DNA from: Burkholderiales bacterium | GTDB taxonomy: Bacteria; Pseudomonadota; Gammaproteobacteria; Burkholderiales; Burkholderiaceae_A | Assembly: GCA_027486725.1 (NCBI GenBank) | Contig: JAIXOP010000015.1 | Span: 341,950 to 405,949, forward strand | Length of the DNA: 64,000 nt | Reading direction: 5' to 3' | Notes under the pieces: generated by a model | Seen by the model: the letters and a program-made list of their open reading frames with translations, nothing else | Databases searched by the model: none | What the model was told of the DNA's origin: nothing | Program-made: the position numbers and the translations under genes | Shown: positions 18,097 to 28,598 of the stretch, piece after piece | Layout: every line of letters starts with the position of its first letter | How positions within the stretch are numbered: position 1 is the stretch's first letter

Positions 18097-20378
18097 CCGC
18101 CCGCCTTGGCGGCTGTCGCGTCGAGCACCGTCAGGGCGGTCATGTTCACGATGCGCCGGACGGTGGCCGAGGAGGTCAGGATGTGGACCGGGGCGGCACA
18201 GCCCAACAAAATCGGTCCCACCGCCACCCCATTGCCGCTGGCGGTTTTCAGCAGGTTGTAGGCGATGTTGGCCGACTCCATGCTCGGCATGACCAGCAGA
18301 TTGGCCTCGCCCTGCAGCGTGCTCTCGGGCAGGATCTGCGCGCGCGCGGCCGGATCGAGGGCCAGATCGCCGTGCATTTCGCCGTCGATGTTGAGCTCGG
18401 GGGCCCGGGCGCGAATGATGGCCAGGGCCTCGCGCATGCGCAGTGCGCCCTCGGAGTCGCGCGAGCCGAAGTTGCTCTCGCTCAGCAGCGCAACGCGGGG
18501 CTCAATGCCCAGGCGCCGCAGCTCGTGGGCGGCCATCAGCGTGATCTGCGCGAGCTCCTCGCCACTGGGCAGGGCATTCACGTGGGTGTCGACAATCGCC
18601 ACCGTGCGCGAGGGCAGCATGAGAATGTTCATCGCCGCATAGACCGAGGTGTCGGGGCGGCGCCCCAGAACCTGGTCGACGTAATGCAGATGCAGGCTGT
18701 GGATGCCGAAGGTGCCGCAGACCATGCCATCGGCATCGCCCTTGTGGATCATCATGGCGCCGATGAGCGAGTGCCTCCGGCGCATTTCGATCTGAGCGTA
18801 TTGCAGGGTCACACCTTGCCGGCAGGTCATCTGCCGATAGGTCTCCACGTAGTCTTTGTAGCGCGGATCGTCTTGGGGATTCACGATGGTGAAGTCCACG
18901 CCGTCCTTCAGACGCAGGCCATAGCGCTCGATGCGGCGGCCGATGACCTCGGGGCGTCCGACCAGAATGGGCTGGGCCAGGCCCTCGTCGACCACCACCT
19001 GAACAGCCCGCAGCACGCGCTCTTCCTCACCCTCGGCATAGACGATGCGGGCGCCGCCGGCGCGCCGGGCGGCCGCCATGATGGGCTTCATGAAGTTGCC
19101 CGAGTGGTAGACAAACTCCTGCAGCCGCTCGACGTAGGCCGTCATGTCGGCGATGGGGCGCGAGGCAACGCCGTCGGCCATGGCCGCCTCGGCCACGGCC
19201 GGGGCGATCTTCACAATCAGGCGCGGGTCGAAGGGCTTGGGAATGAGGTATTTCGGGCCAAAGCTGAGGCCCGCAGTGCCATAGGCGGCCGCCACGACCT
19301 CGTTTTGCTCGGCGCGGGCGAGATCGGCCACAGCACGCACCGCGGCCAGCTCCATATTGCGGGTGATCGTCGTGGCGCCCACATCGAGGGCGCCGCGGAA
19401 GATGAAGGGGAAGCACAGGACGTTGTTGACCTGGTTGGGATAATCGGTGCGTCCGGTGGAGATGATGGCGTCGCTGCGAACGGCCTCGACCTGCTCGGGC
19501 AGGATCTCCGGGGTCGGGTTGGCCAGCGCAAAAATGAGTGGGTTGGCCGCCATCTTGGCGACCATCTCGGGCTTGAGCACACCGCCGGCCGAGAGCCCCA
19601 AGAAAACATCCGCGCCCTCGATGACCTCGGCCAGGGTGCGCGCCGAGGTCGGCTGGGCAAAGCGCGCCTTCTCGGGGTCCATCAGGCTGGTGCGGCCCTC
19701 ATAGACAACTCCCTCAATGTCGGTGACCCAGATGTTCTGGCGTGGCAGGCCCAGGTCGAGCAGCAGATCGAGGCAGGCCAGGGCCGCCGCACCCGCGCCC
19801 GAGACCACGAGTTTGATCTCGTCGATCTTTTTGCCCACCACGGCCAGGCCGTTGGTGAAGGCAGCACCCACCACGATCGCAGTGCCGTGCTGATCGTCGT
19901 GGAACACGGGGATCTTCATGCGCTCGCGCAGCTTGCGCTCCACGGCAAAGCAGTCGGGGGCCTTGATGTCTTCGAGGTTGATGCCGCCGAAGGTGGGCTC
20001 CAGGGCCGCGATGATCTCGACGAGTCGGTCGACGTCGGTCTCATTGACCTCGATGTCGAAGACATCGATGCCCGCAAACTTTTTGAACAGGACGGCCTTG
20101 CCTTCCATGACCGGTTTGGCCGCCAGGGGGCCGATGTTGCCCAGGCCCAGCACTGCCGTGCCGTTGGTGATCACCGCGACCAGGTTGCCGCGCGCGGTGT
20201 AGCGAAAGGCATTGATGGGGTCGGAGACGATTTCTTCGCAGGCAGCGGCCACCCCGGGGGAGTAGGCCAGGGCCAGATCGCGCTGGTTGGTGAGCTGCTT
20301 GGTGGGCGTGACCGAGAGCTTTCCGGGGGTTGGAAACTCGTGGTACTCCAGGGCCTGCTTGCGAAAATTGCTATCCAT
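18093..20378 (-). CDS. maeB: NADP-dependent malic enzyme with phosphotransacetylase-like domain
   Basis: MaeB decarboxylates malate to pyruvate with NADP. The 761-residue chain has the malic domain ([38 protein letters not shown] split over two motifs, DDQHGTAIV), the NAD(P)-binding domain ([17 protein letters not shown]) and from about residue 430 a phosphotransacetylase-like C-terminal domain ([49 protein letters not shown]). That domain is usually regulatory in this family. The start [16 protein letters not shown] was preferred to an upstream codon adding six residues. It is convergent with rsmE and is followed upstream by the transglycosylase gene. Confidence 0.93.
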   Translation of the reverse strand: MDSNFRKQALEYHEFPTPGKLSVTPTKQLTNQRDLALAYSPGVAAACEEIVSDPINAFRYTARGNLVAVITNGTAVLGLGNIGPLAAKPVMEGKAVLFKKFAGIDVFDIEVNETDVDRLVEIIAALEPTFGGINLEDIKAPDCFAVERKLRERMKIPVFHDDQHGTAIVVGAAFTNGLAVVGKKIDEIKLVVSGAGAAALACLDLLLDLGLPRQNIWVTDIEGVVYEGRTSLMDPEKARFAQPTSARTLAEVIEGADVFLGLSAGGVLKPEMVAKMAANPLIFALANPTPEILPEQVEAVRSDAIISTGRTDYPNQVNNVLCFPFIFRGALDVGATTITRNMELAAVRAVADLARAEQNEVVAAAYGTAGLSFGPKYLIPKPFDPRLIVKIAPAVAEAAMADGVASRPIADMTAYVERLQEFVYHSGNFMKPIMAAARRAGGARIVYAEGEEERVLRAVQVVVDEGLAQPILVGRPEVIGRRIERYGLRLKDGVDFTIVNPQDDPRYKDYVETYRQMTCRQGVTLQYAQIEMRRRHSLIGAMMIHKGDADGMVCGTFGIHSLHLHYVDQVLGRRPDTSVYAAMNILMLPSRTVAIVDTHVNALPSGEELAQITLMAAHELRRLGIEPRVALLSESNFGSRDSEGALRMREALAIIRARAPELNIDGEMHGDLALDPAARAQILPESTLQGEANLLVMPSMESANIAYNLLKTASGNGVAVGPILLGCAAPVHILTSSATVRRIVNMTALTVLDATAAKAGG

Positions 20379-20456
20379 GGTGCGGTTCCTCGGCAAGCCA
20401 CCGAGAATACACCCAGGCGCGCGCCCATCCCGAGAGGGCAGCGCGCGACAGCCGCC

Positions 20457-21134
20457 TTAGGCCAGCACGCGCCCTCGAGCCGCCGCCTGGATGTTGGCCC
20501 GCATGCCGATGATTTTTTCCGGATAGAGGGTCTCGCCATCGGGCCCCACGCCCACATATGCCCGCAGAGCGGCCTCGAGGTCGCCGTAGCGCGCCAGATA
20601 CTCGCGAATGATGGCCGAGCCCACATAGATATTGATGCGCGGATCGAGCGCGGTTTCGGTGCCACCAAAGGGCTGGAACTTGTCGGCGTGGATCTGGGGC
20701 ATGACCTGCATCAGGCCCGAGGCCCCCACGCTGCTCTCGGCAAAGGGGTTGAAGCTCGACTCCACGGCAATGACCGCCAGCACCAGGTGGGGATCGACAT
20801 TGTGCCGCTCGGCGGCGTCGTAACTCGCCAGCACGATCTCCTTTACGGCCACCCGGGAGACGCGGTAGCGCTTGGAGATCCAGGCCGCGATGCGGGCCTG
20901 CTCGGGCGTGAGCGCGTTGGACGGGGCGGGGCGAGGAAGCGCCGTTTCGGTGGTGGGCAGAGCAGGTGCCGTGGCCTCGGTGGCAATCGAGATCCAGGCG
21001 GCGATGCGGCTGCGGCCCTCGGCGGTGCCCACCGTGAAGAACACCAGAAGAGCGCCAACCAACAGCAGCGTCCCCCAGCGTTCGCTGGCCACTTGGGGCG
21101 GCGGGGGTGGACTGTGGTGGTGGCGAAGGCGCAT
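20457..21134 (-). CDS. Membrane-anchored lytic transglycosylase (SLT domain)
   Basis: A 225-residue protein with an uncleaved-looking N-terminal membrane helix (WGTLLLVGALLVFFTVGTAEG, residues ~20-40) and a C-terminal SLT goose-lysozyme-like domain. The catalytic Glu lies in VIAVESSFNPFAESSVGASG, followed by LMQVMPQ and the conserved DPRINIYVGSAIIREYLARYG and ALRAYVGVGP. Such enzymes cut the glycan strand of peptidoglycan, leaving 1,6-anhydro ends. The linker contains a near-duplicate (RIAAWIS twice, DNA repeats at 20878-20895 and 20991-21008). It begins 29 bp downstream of dacB and may be co-transcribed with it. Confidence 0.85.
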   Translation of the reverse strand: MRLRHHHSPPPPPQVASERWGTLLLVGALLVFFTVGTAEGRSRIAAWISIATEATAPALPTTETALPRPAPSNALTPEQARIAAWISKRYRVSRVAVKEIVLASYDAAERHNVDPHLVLAVIAVESSFNPFAESSVGASGLMQVMPQIHADKFQPFGGTETALDPRINIYVGSAIIREYLARYGDLEAALRAYVGVGPDGETLYPEKIIGMRANIQAAARGRVLA

Positions 21135-21162
21135 GGGATGGTCTCGATGGACTGGGGGAGGC

Positions 21163-22716
21163 TCAGACGGCCAGATCTTCTGCGGCGAGATCCTGAACAA
21201 ATCGCCAGAAGTGCGGGCGGGCCTCGCTGGACTTCGCATGATTCACGATCAAGGTGAAAACGACGAGTCGGCCACTTGGCGGATGAATGTACCCGCAAAG
21301 AGATCTGACATCCCGGAGGCTGCCGGTCTTCACCCGAATGACCCGCCCAGGGATGCTGGGCGCACGCCGGGCAGACCCGGTCTCGCCCCAGACGGCAAAG
21401 GCGTCGCGCCACTCCTCCCAGGGCATGGAGGGCGGGGGGGACCGCAGCAGGGCATTGAGTTCGCGGGCACTCACTCTGGAGATCCGCGAGAGGCCCGCGC
21501 CGTTGTCTGCACGCAACTGTTCGTGGGGGATCTGGGCGGTCCTCAGCAGCTGGTGGAGGCGGTTCTCGGCGCCCGCCAGGGTGGCCGGCCGGCCGGGGGA
21601 CTGTGGATTGGGGCCGGGATCGGCGTCGAGCTCCAGAAACAAATGGCGGCTGATGATGTTGCTGCTGCGGGCCAGAACATCGCCCAGAAGCTCGGTGAGG
21701 CTGCGCCCACTGCGCCAGCGCAGCAGGGGCTGCCGGCAGACCGCAGCCAGCTCCTCCACGGAGCGCAGCGGCCCAATGCCATCCCCGGCCCGGCCCGGCC
21801 CGCGCCCATCGGCCCTCGCCTGCCAAAGCCCATCGAGCAGGCGGTGATTGAACGACTCGGTCTCGGTGAGCGGCGAGGCGTAGGCCAGCGGCGTGCTGCG
21901 GCCGTCGCCTTCGAGGCACCCCGCCGACCAGCGGCCGGTGACCCGCAGGCCCGCATCGCCTGGAAGCCGGACGATGGAAAAGCTGTGGCTTGGACGGGAC
22001 TCGCAGCCCGGCTCCCACTGGACCCGATCCTGAAGGGGGACCCCTGGCAGAGGGGGCAGGTAGCCCAGGCCCTGGCCCGTGCGCACGAGCGCCGCCGACT
22101 GGAAGTTCATGAGGCAGGCGTGGGGTAGGACGTTGTAGGGCTTTTCGGGGCTGCGATCGAAATCCGCCGGGGACTCCGGCGGCACCCGATAGCGTCGGCC
22201 ATCGAAGGCGATGGCCGTGCCCAGCCGCGCCGCGCCGTGGGCTCCGGGGCCCCGGGCCGCCAAAATCTCGTCCCGCCAGGCCTCGAGGTCCTCCACCAAC
22301 AGCTTGGGGTCGCCACCCCCGCGCACCAGCAGGGGCTGGCGATCGAGGGGCTGGGACCGGTCGCGGCCCCAGATTTCGGTGGTGAAGCGGTGCCCCAGGC
22401 CGAGGCCGACCGCGGCCCCCCAGGCGGTGTAGACCTTCACGCACGAGGCGGGATTCATCGATGCATCCGGCCGATGCCAGACGGCATCGAGCACCCGAGC
22501 GCTTGGATGCTGACCGGCCACCGCCTCCACCGCGACCGAGCAGTCGTCGGCCGTGATGCCCAGGCCGCGCAATCCGGCAAGCAGCCGGTCGACCGCCGCC
22601 CGGCGCGAGGCCACCGCCGAGGACTCGGCACCGACCGATGGCAAGGCGGCCAGGCCCAGGGCTGACCCAGCGAGGCCATGCAGCAGACGACGGCGGGCAA
22701 CCGAGGCGGCGTTCAT
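21163..22716 (-). CDS. dacB: D-alanyl-D-alanine carboxypeptidase/endopeptidase, PBP4 type
   Basis: A 517-residue low-molecular-mass penicillin-binding protein that trims or cuts peptide cross-links in the periplasm. The N-terminus has a signal peptide with ARRRLLHGLAGSALGLAALP (Tat-like twin Arg plus hydrophobic core). The active-site triad is visible: SxxK in MNPASCVKVYTAWG, SxN in LARSSNIISRHLFLE, and KTG in RVIRVKTGSLRDVRSLCGY. The conserved DNGAGLSR follows the SxN region. The large insert between the first two motifs is typical of class C PBP4. Next to it on the same strand is a lytic transglycosylase, a functional partner in wall turnover. Confidence 0.9.
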   Translation of the reverse strand: MNAASVARRRLLHGLAGSALGLAALPSVGAESSAVASRRAAVDRLLAGLRGLGITADDCSVAVEAVAGQHPSARVLDAVWHRPDASMNPASCVKVYTAWGAAVGLGLGHRFTTEIWGRDRSQPLDRQPLLVRGGGDPKLLVEDLEAWRDEILAARGPGAHGAARLGTAIAFDGRRYRVPPESPADFDRSPEKPYNVLPHACLMNFQSAALVRTGQGLGYLPPLPGVPLQDRVQWEPGCESRPSHSFSIVRLPGDAGLRVTGRWSAGCLEGDGRSTPLAYASPLTETESFNHRLLDGLWQARADGRGPGRAGDGIGPLRSVEELAAVCRQPLLRWRSGRSLTELLGDVLARSSNIISRHLFLELDADPGPNPQSPGRPATLAGAENRLHQLLRTAQIPHEQLRADNGAGLSRISRVSARELNALLRSPPPSMPWEEWRDAFAVWGETGSARRAPSIPGRVIRVKTGSLRDVRSLCGYIHPPSGRLVVFTLIVNHAKSSEARPHFWRFVQDLAAEDLAV

Positions 22717-22784
22717 GGAGCCAGTCTATCGGCAAGCGTTGCGCCCGCGGCCAATTCGTCTCGACCCCTGGGGGGTCTGGGGGC

Positions 22785-22816
22785 CTTGAAATCTCGCGGC
22801 CCCTCCCCCACAATTA
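22785..22816 (+). promoter_or_regulatory. Sigma-32-like heat-shock promoter of groESL
   Basis: CTTGAAA at 22785-22791 matches the -35 element of RpoH (sigma-32) promoters, and about 13 bp downstream CCCCCACAATTA (22805-22816) resembles the -10 element (CCCCATnT type). The -10 overlaps the left arm of the CIRCE element, so HrcA binding should block polymerase. Confidence 0.65.
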
Positions 22817-22840
22817 GCACTCGCTGGAGACGAGTGCTAA
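22814..22840 (+). promoter_or_regulatory. CIRCE element (HrcA operator)
   Basis: TTAGCACTC, nine spacer bases, then GAGTGCTAA: a perfect match to the CIRCE inverted repeat bound by the heat-shock repressor HrcA. It lies about 80 bp upstream of groES. hrcA itself is not in the window. Confidence 0.97.
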
Positions 22841-22921
22841 CAAGGCAGTGCCCACCGGGCCAGCGCCAACGGCCTTCCAGTCCGTTCAATCAATCCCTCA
22901 TCATTTATGGAGCTGACAACT

Positions 22922-23212
22922 ATGAAACTGCGTCCTCTGCACGACCGCCTGGTGGTCAAGCGCCTGGACAACGAGCGCACCACCGCCTCGGGCATCGTGA
23001 TCCCCGACAACGCTGCTGAGAAGCCCGATCAGGGCGAGATCCTCGCCGTTGGCAACGGAAAGATCCAAGATGACGGCAAACTGCGCGCCCTGGATGTGAA
23101 GGTGGGCGACCGCATTCTGTTTGGCAAATACGCCGGCCAGACCGTCAAGGTCGATGGCCAAGAGCTCCTCGTTCTGCGCGAAGACGACGTGATGGCTGTG
23201 ATCGAGGGCTAA
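22922..23212 (+). CDS. groES: Co-chaperonin GroES
   Basis: The 96-residue lid protein of the GroEL chaperonin. It starts [18 protein letters not shown]; the mobile loop [21 protein letters not shown] that docks on GroEL and the roof/strand segment [20 protein letters not shown] are standard. I used the ATG at MKLRP rather than the ATG 15 bases upstream because the former matches family length and has a GGAG ribosome site 8 bases upstream. It is transcribed with groEL, which follows after 38 bp with its own ribosome site (GGAG at about 23239), from the RpoH/CIRCE-controlled promoter. Confidence 0.97.
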   Translation: MKLRPLHDRLVVKRLDNERTTASGIVIPDNAAEKPDQGEILAVGNGKIQDDGKLRALDVKVGDRILFGKYAGQTVKVDGQELLVLREDDVMAVIEG

Positions 23213-23247
23213 GCCCCACGCCCCACCCCACTTATTTGGAGAAATAA

Positions 23248-24891
<1,644 letters not shown>

Positions 24892-24948
24892 CTCCCCGGC
24901 ACCACGTCGCGGCCCTCCGACCTCGGCTGGGGGGCCATCGGCCTTCAG

Positions 24949-24993
24949 GCCCCAGCATCACCCCGGCATCGGGGGAGAGTGCTGGGGCTTTTT
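24949..24993 (+). terminator. Intrinsic terminator of groESL
   Basis: The arms GCCCCAGCA (24949-24957) and TGCTGGGGC (24980-24988) pair perfectly, with a further CCCCG/CGGGG hairpin inside the loop, followed by a run of five T. The position just after groEL fits the operon end. Confidence 0.85.
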
Positions 24994-25265
24994 CATTTCA
25001 TGGACTCCACCCGTCCGGGTGTTGAACCCCCGGGTGTTGAACCTCTGGGTGTCGAACCTCTGGGTGTCGAACTTTTCAGGGATCGCCCCGAGAAATGCGG
25101 GGAATGGGCTTCCATCGTCCGACGATTCACCCAACTGAAACGCGCGTTTGATATCGTCGCCGCATCGTTGGAATCCCCTGGGAAATACCCCAACCAATCG
25201 CGCCAACCAATCGCGCCAACTGAGCACCCCCGAAGTCACCCCATCACCATCCATCGGAGCCGGAC
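24994..25265. other. Intergenic region between groEL terminator and phoX-like gene
   Basis: No gene is supported here. It contains four 15-bp direct repeats (separate entry) and a second direct repeat, AACCAATCGCGCC, present twice side by side at 25192-25217. No Pho-box-like CTGTCAT repeats were seen upstream of the phosphatase genes. A frame running through the 15-bp repeats gives a GVEPL pentapeptide repeat but lacks a ribosome site and any domain. Confidence 0.6.
25017..25076. repeat. 15-bp tandem repeat, 4 copies
   Basis: Units are GGGTGTTGAACCCCC, GGGTGTTGAACCTCT, GGGTGTCGAACCTCT and GGGTGTCGAACTTTT, directly adjacent. They differ mainly in the last bases and at one T/C position, as expected for old slipped-strand duplications. 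There are no spacers, so this is not a CRISPR array. Confidence 0.93.
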
Positions 25266-26747
25266 ATGCACGCCCAGAACCCCATCGCCCCCCTGCCCCA
25301 GAACCCGGAAGTTCGCCGGCAGCTGCTCAAGGCATTTCTCTTTGGCCCCGCAGCCGTGGGTGTTGCCGGCGGCCTGCTGGCCGGCTGCGGCGGAACCGAC
25401 AGCACCGGTGGCCTGACCGGCGGTGGGCAGAGCCCCGTGGGTCCCAATGGAAAGCTGGGGGCCACCTCCTCGCCGGGCCGCTTCAGCAAGATCGGCCCCC
25501 TGCGTGAGGCACCCGACGCCAATGGCGTGCGCACTCCCGAAGGGTTCTCGACTCGGGTCCTCGCCATGGCGGGCTTTCCCCCGGTGAACGGCGCAACCCC
25601 CTGGCATGTCTTTCCCGATGGCGCCGGCGTCATGCCTCTGGACGACGGCGGCTGGCTCTACATCTCCAACAGCGAGATTCCTGGCTTTGGCAGCATCGAC
25701 TACCAGGTGCCCCAGCTCGCCGCCATCACCCAGCCTCTGGAAAATCTGGTCCCGGGCCTGGGCGGCGCCAGCGCCCTTCGGTTTGATCCTCAGGGCAAGC
25801 TGATTGCCTCTTACCCGATCCTCAATGGCACCACCTTCAACTGCGCCGGGGTGGTCACCCCGTGGAAGACCTGGCTCTCTTGTGAGGAGCATCCCGGCGG
25901 ATTTGTCTGGGAGGTCGATCCCACCAAGCCCCTGCCCATCCCCCTCGACCTCGCCAAGGCGGTCACCGATGTGCTGGGCGGCCTGACCGCAGGCCTGGTG
26001 CCCCCGCGGACTCTGGGCTCCGGCGTGGCGCGCAAGACCCTGGGCGTGTTTGCCCACGAGGCGGTGGCGATTGATCCCAGCGCCAAGACCTTCTACATGA
26101 CCGAAGACGAGCCCGATGGACGCTTCTACCGCTGGATCGCCTCGGCCGCCGACTGGCCTGCCGGCGCGGTGCGGCCAGCACTCCAGGAGGGCACCCTGCA
26201 GGTCCTGGTGGCCGACGAGCCGCTCGAGGCCGCGCTCACTCGCCCCATCCGCATCCGCTGGGTGGATGCGCAAAACCCGAGCCAGCCCCAGCGCGACAAC
26301 CGACTGGCCGAGACCGCCGTGTTCGATGGCGGTGAGGGCGTGTGGTTCCGCAACGGCCTTGTCTACTTCACCACCAAGGGCGACAACCGCGTCTGGGTGG
26401 TCGACACGCGCAACAACCTCCTGCAGGTGCTCTACGACCAGGCCACCGCACCCGAGGGGCAGAACTTCATCGATGGCGTGGACAACATCACCATGACCAG
26501 CGAGGGCGACCTCCTCGTGGCCGAGGATGGCGGAAATATGCAGGTCAATGTCATCGCCCCCGACGGAACTGTGCGCACCCTGCTGCAGGTGGTGGGGCAA
26601 GACGTCTCCGAGATCGCCGGCATTGCCTTCAGCCCGGACCGCAAGCGCATGTACTTCACCAGCGACCGCGGCGGACCCATGCCCGGCGGCGGCTTTGGCC
26701 CCGGCCTTGGCCTGGTCTATGAGCTCACCATCCCCGACAACATCTAA
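25266..26747 (+). CDS. PhoX-like (DUF839) phosphatase, Tat/lipoprotein signal
   Basis: A 493-residue protein of the DUF839 family, to which the calcium/iron alkaline phosphatase PhoX belongs. The N-terminus EVRRQLLKAFLFGPAAVG has a twin-arginine motif and ends GGLLAGCGG, a lipobox-like Cys, so it is probably exported folded and lipid-anchored. Family segments include GVMPLDDGGWLYISNSE, TPWKTWLSCEEH, FAHEAVAIDPSAKTFYMTED (acidic metal ligands in TEDEPDGRFYRW) and FIDGVDNITMTSEGDLLVAED. Activity on phosphate esters is inferred from the family. It is followed after 24 bp by a second phosphatase gene, forming a likely two-gene unit. Confidence 0.85.
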   Translation: MHAQNPIAPLPQNPEVRRQLLKAFLFGPAAVGVAGGLLAGCGGTDSTGGLTGGGQSPVGPNGKLGATSSPGRFSKIGPLREAPDANGVRTPEGFSTRVLAMAGFPPVNGATPWHVFPDGAGVMPLDDGGWLYISNSEIPGFGSIDYQVPQLAAITQPLENLVPGLGGASALRFDPQGKLIASYPILNGTTFNCAGVVTPWKTWLSCEEHPGGFVWEVDPTKPLPIPLDLAKAVTDVLGGLTAGLVPPRTLGSGVARKTLGVFAHEAVAIDPSAKTFYMTEDEPDGRFYRWIASAADWPAGAVRPALQEGTLQVLVADEPLEAALTRPIRIRWVDAQNPSQPQRDNRLAETAVFDGGEGVWFRNGLVYFTTKGDNRVWVVDTRNNLLQVLYDQATAPEGQNFIDGVDNITMTSEGDLLVAEDGGNMQVNVIAPDGTVRTLLQVVGQDVSEIAGIAFSPDRKRMYFTSDRGGPMPGGGFGPGLGLVYELTIPDNI

Positions 26748-26771
26748 TCACCACCACCAGGACGCATCGCC

Positions 26772-28559
26772 ATGGGATTTGCCAAAAAACTCCAATCGAG
26801 CCGGCTCAGCACGGCCATCCAGCAGGGCGTCAGCCGACGCCTCTTTCTGCGCGCCGGCCTTGGGCTGGGCAGTGGCACCGCCATGCTGGCGGCCGCCGGC
26901 TGCGGAACATCGATCATCGACCCCGTCGGCATCGATGGCTTTCCACCCTCCTCCAAGCTGAGCGGCAACGCGGTGCGCTTTGACCACGGCGTGGCCAGCG
27001 GAGACCCCACCGCAAACTCGGTGATCCTGTGGAGCCGGGTGACCCCCGTGGTGCGCAGCGACAGCGACTTCCCGGTGCTGTTGGAAGTCTTCAGCGATGC
27101 TGCCGCCACCCAGAAGGTAGGCGAGGCCAAGGTGCTGGCGACCGCCGAGCGCGACCACACGGTCAAGATCGACCAGGGTGGCCTGCAGCCCGGCCGCTTT
27201 TACTGGTATCGCTTCAGCTGCAATGGCAGCACCTCGATCCTGGGCCGCACCAAGACCGCACCGAGCAGCGCCCCGGCCGGCGGCTTGAAGTTCGGCATGG
27301 TCAGCTGCTCGAGCTTTGCCCACGGCTTTTTCAATGCCTACCGCTTCCTTGCCGCGCGCGACGACATCGATGCGGTGATTCACCTCGGCGACTACATCTA
27401 CGAGTACGGAACCAACGAGTACGGCACTGCTCGGGCCTACGAGCCGGCCACCGAGATCATCACGCTCTCGGACTACCGCACCCGCCACGCCCAATACAAG
27501 CGGGCCGATGAGGACCTCAAGGCCCTGCACGCCAAGCACCCCTTCATCACCATCTGGGACGACCATGAGTCGACCAACAACTCCTACAAAGATGGCGCCG
27601 AAAACCACAGCCCCGGCACCGAAGGCGTCTGGGAGCAGCGCAAGGCCTGGGCAGTGCAGGCCTACGACGAGTGGATGCCCATCCGCCTGCCGGAGCCCGG
27701 CAATGCCCTGAAGATCTGGCGCAAGCTCTCGTATGGAAGCCTGGCCGACATCTTCATGCTCGACACCCGCCTCTGGGGCCGGGACGTGGAGGCCGGCACA
27801 CCGGTGGCACCCGATGGTGCGGCCAATGCGCCAGAGCGGCAGATGCTCGGCGCCGACCAGCTCGCCTTCCTCAAGGATGGGCTGAGCAACTCCCGGGCCC
27901 AGTGGAAGGTGATCGGCAATCAGGTGGTCTTTCACCAGTGGATCCTCAAGCCCGGCACCGAGGCCACGCGGGTCATCACCGAGCAGCTGGGTCCCCTCGG
28001 GGCGCTGCAGAATGTGGTGAGCCCCACCGGCCTGAACGGCGACTCCTGGGATGGCTACACCGCGCAGCGCAAGGAAATCATGGACCACATCGCGGGCGCT
28101 GCCGGCGAGGCCATCGACAATGTCGTCATCGTCACGGGCGATGTGCACTCGAGCTGGGTGGCAGACATCACCTACGACCCCAACAACCCGATTCCGCAAG
28201 CCGGCGGCTACAACCCAGTCGACGGCACGGGCTCCATTGCCACCGAATTCGTGATGCCCTCGGTCACCTCGCCTGGCCTGCCGATCCCCTCGGAGCTGGG
28301 CGATGCCTTCCGCCTCACCAACCCCCACATCAAGTACATCGACTTCGACCGCAAGGGCTACGGGGTTCTCACCCTCGCCGCCAACAAGGCCGAGTGCGCG
28401 TATTTTTATGTGAGCAGCATCAGCACCCGCGAGAACGTGACTGAAGCGGCCGGACCGGTGTTCCAGGTGAATGCCGGCGGAAACCGCATCGCCAATGCAA
28501 CGCTGCCGATCGTTGGGCCCCTGGTGAGCCCATTGCTCGCGTCCATCGCGCCGCAGTAA
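26772..28559 (+). CDS. phoD: PhoD-like alkaline phosphatase, Tat/lipoprotein signal
   Basis: A 595-residue protein of the PhoD family: extracytoplasmic phosphodiesterase/phosphomonoesterases with a Fe/Ca metallophosphoesterase centre. The signal reads GVSRRLFLRAGLGLGSG (SRRLFL matches the Tat consensus) and ends AAAGCG, a possible lipobox. The N-terminal PhoD_N-like part starts FDHGVASGDPTANSVILWSR; the catalytic part shows HLGDYIYEYG, TIWDDHESTNNS, the MLDTRLWGRD segment and the C-terminal VIVTGDVHSSWVAD (metal His). It follows the PhoX-like gene and precedes pyrF. Organic phosphate use is the probable role. Confidence 0.9.
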   Translation: MGFAKKLQSSRLSTAIQQGVSRRLFLRAGLGLGSGTAMLAAAGCGTSIIDPVGIDGFPPSSKLSGNAVRFDHGVASGDPTANSVILWSRVTPVVRSDSDFPVLLEVFSDAAATQKVGEAKVLATAERDHTVKIDQGGLQPGRFYWYRFSCNGSTSILGRTKTAPSSAPAGGLKFGMVSCSSFAHGFFNAYRFLAARDDIDAVIHLGDYIYEYGTNEYGTARAYEPATEIITLSDYRTRHAQYKRADEDLKALHAKHPFITIWDDHESTNNSYKDGAENHSPGTEGVWEQRKAWAVQAYDEWMPIRLPEPGNALKIWRKLSYGSLADIFMLDTRLWGRDVEAGTPVAPDGAANAPERQMLGADQLAFLKDGLSNSRAQWKVIGNQVVFHQWILKPGTEATRVITEQLGPLGALQNVVSPTGLNGDSWDGYTAQRKEIMDHIAGAAGEAIDNVVIVTGDVHSSWVADITYDPNNPIPQAGGYNPVDGTGSIATEFVMPSVTSPGLPIPSELGDAFRLTNPHIKYIDFDRKGYGVLTLAANKAECAYFYVSSISTRENVTEAAGPVFQVNAGGNRIANATLPIVGPLVSPLLASIAPQ

Positions 28560-28598
28560 GCACAGTCCCAAGGCCACGGCGGTGGCACAATTCGGCGC

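Noticed and set aside
17532-21257. Long plus-strand open frame spanning rsmE, maeB and the transglycosylase gene
   Set aside because: It crosses the convergent rsmE and maeB genes in another frame and matches nothing.
25017-25076. Possible CRISPR array
   Set aside because: Repeats are only 15 bp and directly adjacent, with no spacers and no cas genes.
24979-25416. Frame with GVEPL pentapeptide repeats upstream of the phoX-like gene
   Set aside because: The repeat comes from the 15-bp DNA repeat; there is no ribosome site and it runs into the phoX-like gene in another frame.
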